A stretch of DNA of 7,571 nt, taken from Candidatus Thorarchaeota archaeon (GTDB lineage: Archaea > Asgardarchaeota > Thorarchaeia > Thorarchaeales > Thorarchaeaceae). Position 1 is the stretch's first letter, and the number at the start of each line of letters is the position of its first letter. The notes under the pieces are model-generated. The model worked only from the letters and a program-made list of their open reading frames with translations, did not search any database and had not been told where the DNA came from. Position numbers and translations under genes: made by a program. The stretch is taken from assembly GCA_016840965.1 (NCBI GenBank), contig JAEORI010000155.1:1-7571 (forward strand). Reading direction: 5' to 3'. Positions 1 to 6,416 of the stretch are shown piece after piece.

Positions 1-2
1 TC

Positions 3-92
3 CAAATAACAGTCACTGCCCACGGAATTGGCGTTGAAATGAAACCCTATATTCAGACATCCTTCCATAAAACGCAGGGAAAGAAGACTTGA
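3..92 (+). CDS. Possible C-terminal end of an upstream protein (partial)
   Basis: An open frame enters from the left edge and ends at TGA 90-92. It gives about 29 residues, beginning QITVTAHGIGVEMKPYIQTS and finishing with a basic tail (HKTQGKKT). The other two forward frames stop early, at 7-9 and 35-37. The alternating hydrophobic pattern looks like a terminal beta-strand, so coding is plausible, but the fragment is too short to name a family. It ends 13 bp before the metalloprotease start, so the two could share a transcript. Confidence 0.4.
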   Translation, partial: QITVTAHGIGVEMKPYIQTSFHKTQGKKT

Positions 93-105
93 GCGTGTAA
101 CTTTA

Positions 106-1560
106 ATGAAAAAATCTTGGACTCTTGTGTGTCTTGGTCTTATCTCACTCAGTCTGGCACTTATTCAACCACTTCCCCTCTACAACACATTTAACCAAGA
201 CACTTCGGTACAGACTCCAGCTGAGTCATTACAAATGACGATGGCACATGAGGTTGGTGACTACAGGTCATTCTGGGCGGTTGACTTTGACGCGGATGAG
301 TTCTATATCGTAGATGCATATCTGCTCGCAATCGGAGAACACTGCTACATCTACTTTGATGACCTTGCGATTTCCATCATTGGCGAATCTGCGGCAAATT
401 CCAGGGCTGAAACATACAGGGATGAATTCGACAGCAACATCTATCCAAGAGTGACTGACTTGGCAGGAAACCCTGATGGCACGCTGGGTGACGTAGATGG
501 AGACCCAAGGATCTACATTCTGATTGTCGAGAACCGTCAGAGTTACTACATGCAATCAAACGAGGTTGCAGGAGAACATTCAAACCTGTGCGAGATGGTG
601 TACATCTGTTACCGTACGACTTACCCTATCAGAACGATAGCCCATGAATTTCACCACCTTGTGTGGTTCAATTACGAGTGGGATGAGGTCCATTTTGTAC
701 TCGAAGGCGCAGCTGAGTATGCCATGTACCATTCCGGTTATCTTCCAGCCAATAACTGGACCACTCGGGTTCATGACTTCCTCGATGATATTGATAATTC
801 ACTCATCTACTTCGAGGTAGAGGCTCAGGACTATGGGGCTTGCTACCTCCTTGCTTTCTACCTGGCAGAACAATACGGAGTACAGTTCCTGCGGAACCTC
901 GTACAATATGGGGGTGACGGAGCACTGGGGCTTGAGACCGCGCTTGATGCAGCAGGATACAACATCACTTTCAATGAACTGTACCTAGACTGGATGACAG
1001 CACTGACCATCGATGAGGAAGGTTTCGCAGATGACCGCTATTGCCTCCAAGACATAGAAGTGACCATCCAAGATTACACAACCATTGAAACCTTGCCTTA
1101 TCAGGATGACAGTCTCCCACTCTATTGCTTCGGATCCAAGGTATACCGGCTCTCTACACCACCAGACAGTTTCAGAGTAGAGCTGAGTCAACCAGCTGAT
1201 GGTATAGCAGGTCTCTCAGTTGCATACAGAGACCTACATGGTTGGCATGTTCAGCAGGTTCAGAAAGAAGGCTTAGCAATCATGAATGTGACTGGAGAGT
1301 CCATAGACACCGTTCATGTGATCGCAAGCTATCTGTTTTCTGAAACTCCAGCTGGTGACATTGACTTTGGTTCGGGGCCTCGCGAAACAGTCCAATTGTT
1401 GATTCACGAGATGAATGAAACCACGGCCACACCAACACCCACACTAATCAATAACGATACGATACTGCTTGTCATCACAGGAGCATTACCAGTTGCAGCC
1501 ACCATCATAGTGTTAGTTCTCATACTCCAGAGAAAAGAGAAAGAGAAATCTGCACTCTGA
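106..1560 (+). CDS. Secreted, C-terminally membrane-anchored HExxH metalloprotease (gluzincin-like)
   Basis: This 484-residue protein is predicted to act outside the cell as a zinc peptidase tethered to the membrane. Residues 1-22 form a signal peptide or N-terminal anchor (KK followed by a hydrophobic core). The zinc motif is HEFHH at 180-184: H180 and H184 would bind zinc and E181 would be catalytic. Sixteen residues on, LEGAAEYA supplies E200 as the likely third ligand, as in the peptidase-MA / M1 / M30-like pattern (W/L-x-EG-x-AEY). The following DYGACYLLAFYLAEQYG segment (242-258) fits the helix that comes after the active site in these families. A beta-rich part (about 315-435) leads to a Thr/Pro stalk (438-447), one TM segment (about 452-474) and a basic cytosolic tail. 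No SD is seen before ATG 106. The substrate is unknown. It is convergent with the signalling cluster and need not be functionally linked. The exact peptidase family is uncertain. Confidence 0.85.
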   Translation: MKKSWTLVCLGLISLSLALIQPLPLYNTFNQDTSVQTPAESLQMTMAHEVGDYRSFWAVDFDADEFYIVDAYLLAIGEHCYIYFDDLAISIIGESAANSRAETYRDEFDSNIYPRVTDLAGNPDGTLGDVDGDPRIYILIVENRQSYYMQSNEVAGEHSNLCEMVYICYRTTYPIRTIAHEFHHLVWFNYEWDEVHFVLEGAAEYAMYHSGYLPANNWTTRVHDFLDDIDNSLIYFEVEAQDYGACYLLAFYLAEQYGVQFLRNLVQYGGDGALGLETALDAAGYNITFNELYLDWMTALTIDEEGFADDRYCLQDIEVTIQDYTTIETLPYQDDSLPLYCFGSKVYRLSTPPDSFRVELSQPADGIAGLSVAYRDLHGWHVQQVQKEGLAIMNVTGESIDTVHVIASYLFSETPAGDIDFGSGPRETVQLLIHEMNETTATPTPTLINNDTILLVITGALPVAATIIVLVLILQRKEKEKSAL

Positions 1561-1619
1561 CTTATTTCATCTAGAGTGGCTTGAAAATGTGACTCTTTAA
1601 AACATCACACCAATGGGGA

Positions 1620-3137
1620 CTAGGGGGCTCTTCTAAATGTCAAAACAAGTTCTTCTTCCTGAGAATAGGGACTTTGCTGGTGTTCGATTTTACCGTCATA
1701 GCGGTCCATTAAAAGCCAGGTCATGAACATGTCCAAGTCTACAACGCTACTTTTCAACGAGGGTTTGTTTAATGACCAAGCCCTGATTTCGGAAACAGCC
1801 TCTGATGAACATGGTCCAAAAAACACCTGAATGCTGTTTTTATTCTCCTTGATTCTGATTGACGGTTCTTTGTGTTTCTCTTTGCTCAGCTTGGCACACC
1901 TAGTCATCAGATTTGAGAACACGATATCAATCAAGTCATCTGCAACAACTTGAATCTGTTTGTCAATATGAGGTAGTCGCACCACGAATGATTCGTCATC
2001 ATGGGTTTCTTTCATATTCTTCTCAAAACTGGACAGAACATGATTCATGCTTACGGGCCAAGTGACAGAGGTTTCTTTTTCCTTTATCCGGATCAATCGC
2101 TCAACCTGCCTATTCACAGTAATGGATTCCATCACTAGATCCATAGCAGGTTTCTGGAGGCCAGTCAGTGAAGGAATTTCCCCAGCTTTGTATCCAATCA
2201 GCTCAAGATATGTGGAGATACCTTGGAGCAGATTACCAATTTTGTGTGTCCAGAGTCTTAGATAGAACTCAGTTTCTTCTCGAGACTCCTCCAACTGAGC
2301 AGTCCGCTCCGTGACTAACGATTCAAGAACCCTGTGCGGTTCAATGATTGATGTGACAATCATCGTGGCAGCGAGCAAGACAAAGCCATACGCTACACCA
2401 CTGAACCAGAGGAGCTCAGCAACTTGGATAGGGCTTTCAATGGTGAGGAAGATTAGAAAGGACAACATCCAAAGCACGAGAGCAAGAGAAGATGCCAAGG
2501 TGATATTCTCATGATTTCGAGACCATTCTCGAAGATAACGTCCAAGGGATAAGGCTGTGGATACGCCAAATATGATTGTTAATAGCCACCCGACAGGTGA
2601 GAGGTTACCAAACCCTTCACTGGTCAAGGTGAATAGAGGTTCCGGGCTCATGAGAAGAGCCAACGATACAAGGGGCTGTACAACAGCTCCCCAAAGAAGT
2701 GCAATATTTCTTGATTTTGGAGTTAATGACTTATGTCCGACAAGCGAACCTCCGAGTACTCCCGGAGCTACTAGAAATCCAAGAGCCGCTACGATGGTCA
2801 GATTTCTTTCTCGATTAGAAAAGACAGACCATATTGTCACAGGATGTGTGATGAGGTAGAGAAAAGCAAGCAGGATGACGTTTGCTCCCAAGAGCGTTAT
2901 AATATAACTTCTGAGTCTGCCTTCCTGTGTGTACTGGACAAATGAGTAAGTTGCAACTATTCCGGAAACTATAGCCAGCATGGCGACTGAAACGAGCATC
3001 CAGAAGCTGAATTGGTCCGGATCAAGATAGACCCATGCAAAGCCACTCATTAGAACTAGGAGCTGGAGAAAGAAGAATGAGAAGAACAAGACTACAATCC
3101 CGATCTCATGACGATGGTTCTTGAACTGTCTTAACAC
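1620..3137 (-). CDS. Eight-TM sensor histidine-kinase-like protein with degenerate ATPase domain
   Basis: The 505-residue protein has about eight TM segments (near 12-37, 45-66, 77-100, 112-133, 144-164, 181-201, 212-232, 239-264). These are followed by a coiled-coil linker (about 267-292, ERTAQLEESREE) typical of sensor kinases, then a DHp-like helix with HKIGNLLQGISTYLELI. H298 occupies the phosphoacceptor position and N302 the T/N position, but the usual acidic residue after the His is K299. The C-terminal region resembles HATPase_c yet lacks its key residues: the N-box reads NLMTRCAK (R413 for the second Asn), the G1 box reads FFGPC instead of DxGPG, and the G2 glycines are replaced (VVDLDM). 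It is therefore probably a pseudokinase, a phosphotransfer protein or a scaffold rather than an active kinase. A GTG 12 nt upstream (3149) is possible, but GAGGTG at 3147-3152 fits GTG 3137 better, 1 bp after the previous stop. No response regulator is present in the window. Confidence 0.8.
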   Translation of the reverse strand: MLRQFKNHRHEIGIVVLFFSFFFLQLLVLMSGFAWVYLDPDQFSFWMLVSVAMLAIVSGIVATYSFVQYTQEGRLRSYIITLLGANVILLAFLYLITHPVTIWSVFSNRERNLTIVAALGFLVAPGVLGGSLVGHKSLTPKSRNIALLWGAVVQPLVSLALLMSPEPLFTLTSEGFGNLSPVGWLLTIIFGVSTALSLGRYLREWSRNHENITLASSLALVLWMLSFLIFLTIESPIQVAELLWFSGVAYGFVLLAATMIVTSIIEPHRVLESLVTERTAQLEESREETEFYLRLWTHKIGNLLQGISTYLELIGYKAGEIPSLTGLQKPAMDLVMESITVNRQVERLIRIKEKETSVTWPVSMNHVLSSFEKNMKETHDDESFVVRLPHIDKQIQVVADDLIDIVFSNLMTRCAKLSKEKHKEPSIRIKENKNSIQVFFGPCSSEAVSEIRAWSLNKPSLKSSVVDLDMFMTWLLMDRYDGKIEHQQSPYSQEEELVLTFRRAP

Positions 3138-3138
3138 T

Positions 3139-3699
3139 TTAATCAACACCTCTGTTTAATCGTCCAGAGTCAGTGAAGATGTGAGTTGCAATGTCTTCGA
3201 TTGATAACTTAGCAATCTTGTCTACTGCTCCAGTGGTTATAGTTGTCTTCAATGAATCCAAGAGAGGGATTTTGTTTTGTAGAGCTCTGATGAACTCGTC
3301 TAGCCTAAGGATTGCATGATTGATGCTTCCTCTGAAGACATAACAGAACAACAATGGAAACTCAACCCTCATGAGCATTGTATACTTACCAAATATCATT
3401 CTATCAAAAGGCTGCGAGAAAATCATATCACTCATGCATTTCAACGCGGTCAGGAAGCCCGATAGAATGGAATCATCGCCCTCTAGTTCTGGCTGAAACT
3501 CAACTTTGGCAAGACTAATACCCGTATCCACTGCGATAAGCACTAATTGTACAGGCTCTTCATTCGCGGAGTTCAGGTGATAAAGTATGCGTTCACTAGC
3601 TCCTTGTTTCTCATCTTTTGATAATGACAATCTTGCTCCCTTCTTCAAATTTTTATAGAGAGGTGAGAGGAGAGCCCTTCCCGACTCGATAGAGCTCAA
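3139..3699 (-). CDS. Longin/roadblock-like small GTPase-associated protein (second copy)
   Basis: The 186-residue protein has a polar N-terminus (1-48) and an alpha/beta core at about 50-140. The core reads as strand-strand (QLVLIAVDTG, AKVEFQPE), a helix starting at EGDDSILSGFLTALKCM (73-89), a second strand set (MIFGKYTMLMRVE, then LLFCYVFRG), and a closing helix (HAILRLDEFIRALQ). This order, with GF opening the long helix and FG-x-Y before the third strand, matches longin/roadblock-type proteins common in Asgard genomes. The same anchors occur in the product of 5112-5555. About 45 residues follow the core. There are no TM segments, so it is likely cytosolic or peripheral. Roadblock and longin proteins act as GTPase regulators or scaffolds; that role here is inferred from the cluster. 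TTG 3699 is preferred over TTG 3714 because GGAGG at 3708-3712 would otherwise overlap the start. Confidence 0.65.
   Translation of the reverse strand: MSSIESGRALLSPLYKNLKKGARLSLSKDEKQGASERILYHLNSANEEPVQLVLIAVDTGISLAKVEFQPELEGDDSILSGFLTALKCMSDMIFSQPFDRMIFGKYTMLMRVEFPLLFCYVFRGSINHAILRLDEFIRALQNKIPLLDSLKTTITTGAVDKIAKLSIEDIATHIFTDSGRLNRGVD
3147..3152 (-). promoter_or_regulatory. Shine-Dalgarno for the histidine-kinase-like gene
   Basis: The minus strand reads GAGGTG, complementary to the archaeal 16S 3' end, with a 9-nt spacer to GTG 3137. It overlaps the alternative GTG at 3149, which argues against that start. The site lies inside the end of the preceding reading frame, which suggests translational coupling. 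Confidence 0.6.
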
Positions 3700-3707
3700 C
3701 TCGCAAT

Positions 3708-3712
3708 CCTCC
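3708..3712 (-). promoter_or_regulatory. Shine-Dalgarno deciding a TTG start
   Basis: The minus strand reads GGAGG, a perfect core match to the archaeal anti-SD, followed by an 8-nt spacer and TTG at 3699-3697. The upstream TTG (3714-3712) overlaps this motif and is unlikely to be the true start. Confidence 0.65.
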
Positions 3713-3722
3713 AAGATCTACA

Positions 3723-5099
3723 TCAGACTACGGTTGCGGAAATCCTGTCCAAGCGTCCGGTAAAGGCTGACCAGAACATCAGAAAGCTCAGGACGACCAA
3801 ACCGTACCCATAGTCAAGACCACCAAGTCCGATGACCATTGGTGGCAGTCGTATTATGAAGAACAGAATAATTGCAATAGCTACACCTAGAGGCCGCAAG
3901 CTACCCGGGGTTCTGTTCTTACGCATTCTTCTCCATACCCCCAAGAATATAATCGATGGCAGCAACATGAGCCCAATCGTGGGCGCTATGATGTAGATCA
4001 AGTCTAGAAATGCTGTGCCGATGCTAGTCGGGTAGGCTTGAATAATTAACAGCGAGATTGGCACATAGACCAACATCGGTACAAGCCCCGCGCTCTTCCA
4101 GCCAGCGGCATATATAGCTCCCACGGACAGTAGTGTCAAGGCATACCCTGTGAGTAAGAATTCTATGTATATTCCATCGGGGTCTGGGAACATTCCAAGG
4201 TTCTCAAGCATGCCTGTCATCTGACCTATTGCAAACATCAGGAATGCTATCAAGAACAAAAACGTAGGTATCTGCTTTGTTTCAGTCCACCTTCCATAGA
4301 GGTAAGAGGCCGTTCCTACTGCAAGCAAGATTGATATCGCTCCCATCGAGGCAATCCCTAGTAGTGTTAAATCAGTGAAGAGACCTGCTGACTGGATACC
4401 TACGATGATTAATATTGGGGCTGCAAAAGCTGCACCATATCCGACCAACTCGAAAGTGATTTTCTGATCTGGACGGAGGAATGTAAATACAACCATCGCA
4501 GGGCCCATGAGGGCAAAGAATAGTGCAAGCAAAGCTTCTGGCCCAACAAGAAGATCAAAGTACAGGACTGGTAGACCCGCAATCTGAACTATAAGTGCAA
4601 AAGCCAGAGATGCGCTTGTGCCACGTTTGGTTTCTCGTGTGATCCATGCGAACAGTCCACCTATTGCCGCCAATATGATTGAGGGAAATAGCACGCCTAT
4701 TAGCAGAAGGAAATCCGATGTCTGTGGATATGCCTCTGCAAGATAGAAGAGCAGAATTGATACAAGCCCGGTAGATAATGGAACCGAATAGAAACGTCTT
4801 GTATCCATAATCATGGCTGCTGCGATACCCAGTATGACGACCTCTACAGCAGCTGCTGCATAAAACGCATAGTAGGTATCACCAAGGATTGCTTGTCCAG
4901 ATATTTCTTCAAAATATGTTGCCAAGGCTCCTAGGCCAAAGACAACAAATCCAATAGCGACGACATATAATGGCCTGAACGCTCTTCGAGAATCTGTTTC
5001 CATTCCAGAGGATTTAGATCTACTGTAATAGACGATTGCCAGAGCAGCCAATAGTGTCGCCAATCCGATATAGAGTTGAGTTGTTTCGTATACACCCAT
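3723..5099 (-). CDS. Polytopic membrane protein, about 15 TM segments, two similar 7-TM halves
   Basis: I do not recognise a named family. The 458-residue protein is almost entirely hydrophobic, with about 15 TM segments and short loops. Residues from about 50-185 and 285-425 line up as tandem repeats. Shared landmarks are F-x-x-F-G/A near the start of the second helix of each half, an acidic E about 14 residues later, an AYP turn at near-equal spacing, a Pro-containing helix ending in W with a basic loop (WITRETKR / WRRMRKNR), and an LP in the last helix. One extra helix (about 216-240) joins the halves, which explains the odd count. No transport motif or cofactor ligand is obvious. It sits between the two longin/roadblock-like genes, 12 bp from the first, so a membrane receptor or anchor for the GTPase module is possible. 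The start is uncertain: ATG 5099 is chosen, but GTG 5108 is also open and neither has a well-placed strong SD. Confidence 0.75.
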   Translation of the reverse strand: MGVYETTQLYIGLATLLAALAIVYYSRSKSSGMETDSRRAFRPLYVVAIGFVVFGLGALATYFEEISGQAILGDTYYAFYAAAAVEVVILGIAAAMIMDTRRFYSVPLSTGLVSILLFYLAEAYPQTSDFLLLIGVLFPSIILAAIGGLFAWITRETKRGTSASLAFALIVQIAGLPVLYFDLLVGPEALLALFFALMGPAMVVFTFLRPDQKITFELVGYGAAFAAPILIIVGIQSAGLFTDLTLLGIASMGAISILLAVGTASYLYGRWTETKQIPTFLFLIAFLMFAIGQMTGMLENLGMFPDPDGIYIEFLLTGYALTLLSVGAIYAAGWKSAGLVPMLVYVPISLLIIQAYPTSIGTAFLDLIYIIAPTIGLMLLPSIIFLGVWRRMRKNRTPGSLRPLGVAIAIILFFIIRLPPMVIGLGGLDYGYGLVVLSFLMFWSAFTGRLDRISATVV

Positions 5100-5111
5100 A
5101 GCTAACACATC

Positions 5112-5555
5112 CTAAAACACAGTCTTTCCCCAATCTCTAGCGGATTTCTTAGCCTTGTCAACTTGTGATTGGGTCCATTTCTTCACGCTCTCATTGACCT
5201 CAGCAGAAAGAGGCTTGTCCTTGGCGAACAGTTCGCACACCAACGCAAGAAAACCGTCATTGACACTTCCGTCATTCTCTTTCACGAGCTTGACGACTTC
5301 TTGATTTTCATGCTCTGCTGCTGATTCATTGGCTTCATGAAGCGTGACAACATGGTAGTCATCCGAGCTACCGATCAACAGTTTCATGTCTCCAAAGCGG
5401 AGTTCTTCCACTCGTGTGCCACCAGCAATCCTCTTGATGAACATCTGGACTGCTGACACAAATCCCCCAAACATGGTGACATCACCCTCAAAGGTTTCCC
5501 AACCCACCTGGGCAACGGTTTCCCCTGCTTGGTTTACCAACATTATTCCGTACAT
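5112..5555 (-). CDS. Longin/roadblock-like small GTPase-associated protein (first copy)
   Basis: The 147-residue protein begins directly with a strand and turn (MYGIMLVNQAGETVAQVGW), as roadblock/longin domains usually do. It continues with EGDVTMFGGFVSAVQMFIKR (23-42), the long helix, then VEELRFGDMKLLIG (49-62) and a third strand (YHVVTLHEA). The GF (31-32) and FG (54-55) anchors match the product of 3139-3699 with nearly the same spacing. After the core, residues 85-147 form a charged, probably helical extension rich in Lys and Glu. There is no signal peptide or TM segment. The likely role is as GTPase partner (GAP, GEF or scaffold), by analogy with MglB and Ragulator-type proteins; this is inference. 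ATG 5555 is preferred over TTG 5570 because GGAG (5565-5568) lies 9 nt upstream of it and overlaps the TTG. Confidence 0.65.
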   Translation of the reverse strand: MYGIMLVNQAGETVAQVGWETFEGDVTMFGGFVSAVQMFIKRIAGGTRVEELRFGDMKLLIGSSDDYHVVTLHEANESAAEHENQEVVKLVKENDGSVNDGFLALVCELFAKDKPLSAEVNESVKKWTQSQVDKAKKSARDWGKTVF

Positions 5556-5564
5556 TTCGCTTCG

Positions 5565-5568
5565 CTCC
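5565..5568 (-). promoter_or_regulatory. Shine-Dalgarno for the first longin/roadblock-like gene
   Basis: The minus strand reads GGAG with a 9-nt spacer to ATG 5555-5553. The alternative TTG (5570-5568) overlaps the motif, so the ATG start is favoured. Confidence 0.5.
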
Positions 5569-5603
5569 AAATGATTGTTAACTGTGTTATCATGATCTGT
5601 ATG

Positions 5604-5864
5604 TTACAATGAACTGAACCAGTCCCCGGTCTTATCGATGGCATCTTTATCCTCGCTAGGAGATTCTACTGCCGCCTCAACATCTCTGACTTGGAAATTC
5701 CCGTCTACAAACAACACAAGCGTATGATGCTTAGGACAATTGACAGTCACCATAGCTGGGAGTCGTTTGGCTTCCTTGATGGAATCATAATCGACATCAA
5801 CTCTTACTATTGTTCCATCCCTACATGCTGGACAATTGAATGGGTTCAAGGACACTCTTGTCAT
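5604..5864 (-). CDS. Small zinc-ribbon-like protein (CxxC...CxxHH)
   Basis: This is an 86-residue protein of no named family that I recognise. It carries two metal-binding knuckles: CPAC at 11-14 and CPKHH at 43-47. C11, C14, C43 and H46 or H47 can form a four-ligand zinc site. Between them is a strand-rich stretch (IVRVDVDYDSIKEAKRLPAM), and after the second knuckle a hydrophobic strand pair (TLVLFVDGNFQVRDVE). The final 20 residues are acidic and likely disordered. It starts 3 bp after the GTPase stop, behind a strong SD, so it is co-translated with the GTPase. A role as adaptor between GTPase and membrane proteins is possible, and nucleic-acid binding cannot be excluded. The 33-48 bp gap after it is the widest in the cluster. 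Confidence 0.75.
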   Translation of the reverse strand: MTRVSLNPFNCPACRDGTIVRVDVDYDSIKEAKRLPAMVTVNCPKHHTLVLFVDGNFQVRDVEAAVESPSEDKDAIDKTGDWFSSL

Positions 5865-5867
5865 ATT

Positions 5868-6416
5868 TCACACCTCAATACTCTGGCCAAGATGCTTCCT
5901 AATGAGATTCTGAGCGACCATCTCAAACATACTGTTGATCCCTTCACCAGTCTTTGCTGAAACCTCGATGTATTGAGCCCCATACTTCTCTGCGAATTCT
6001 AATCCATCCTCATAAGACACCCCTGAACCATTAGCTCTTTCGTCTGTCTTATTCCCGACAATCAGGAGCTCACACTCTGGAGCACTCTTTTTCAGTCTGT
6101 CAACCCAATCAGTGAGTCGTCCCAATGAGAATGAACGCGTGACATCGCAGACAGCAAGGGCAACCTTGGATCCTTTGAAATAGTCTCCAATGACTTCACG
6201 AAAACGGGGTTGTCCACCAAGATCCCATATCATTAGGGTCAGAGCTGAACCGTTGAGTTCAATCTTCTTGGTGGCGAAGTTTGCGCCGATGGTCAGCATC
6301 ATGTTCTCATCAAAACGATCTTCTGTAAATCGTAGGGTGATACTTGTCTTTCCTACACCGCCCTCTCCAATCATCACGGTCTTGAAGATTGGAGCTCTAG
6401 TCGTCGCATTATTCAT
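5868..6416 (-). CDS. Ras/Rab-superfamily small GTPase
   Basis: This 182-residue GTP-binding switch protein has all five G motifs: G1 GEGGVGKT (17-24), G2 T42 in TIGANF, G3 DLGGQ (65-69), G4 NKTD (122-125) and G5 SAK (153-155). The Ras Gly12 and Gln61 equivalents (G19, Q69) are present, so GTP hydrolysis should be intact. The P-loop, TIG and NKTD/SAK context is Rab/Ras-like, whereas WDLGGQ is the Arf/Arl-type G3 form. The protein ends LGQSIEV with no C-terminal cysteine, and it starts MNN with no glycine at position 2. Prenylation and N-myristoylation are therefore not expected, and membrane recruitment would need a partner. ATG 6416 overlaps the regulator's stop by 8 bp and has a good SD. An upstream ATG at 6461 would add 15 basic residues and overlap the regulator by 53 bp, which is less likely. 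Confidence 0.95.
   Translation of the reverse strand: MNNATTRAPIFKTVMIGEGGVGKTSITLRFTEDRFDENMMLTIGANFATKKIELNGSALTLMIWDLGGQPRFREVIGDYFKGSKVALAVCDVTRSFSLGRLTDWVDRLKKSAPECELLIVGNKTDERANGSGVSYEDGLEFAEKYGAQYIEVSAKTGEGINSMFEMVAQNLIRKHLGQSIEV
5871..5876 (-). promoter_or_regulatory. Shine-Dalgarno for the small zinc-ribbon-like gene
   Basis: The minus strand reads GAGGTG with a 6-nt spacer to ATG 5864. It is formed from the last codons of the GTPase gene (GAG GTG TGA), a clear sign of coupled translation. Confidence 0.7.

Noticed and set aside
1573..1609. Two overlapping weak stem-loops (AGAGT/ACTCT and TGTGA/TCACA) between the convergent genes
   Set aside because: Stems are only 5 bp with 12-14 nt loops and no real T-tract follows, so a terminator cannot be supported.
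2047..2859. Forward-strand open frames of 67-100 codons opposite the kinase-like gene
   Set aside because: They have no recognisable domains and lie antisense to a gene with clear TM and DHp-like regions; they are reading-frame shadows.
5603..5610. ATTGTAAC on the minus strand, matching an arm of the operator at 7289-7310
   Set aside because: It is a single 8-mer overlapping the stop of the zinc-ribbon-like gene, with no second arm and no TATA box; chance occurrence is likely.
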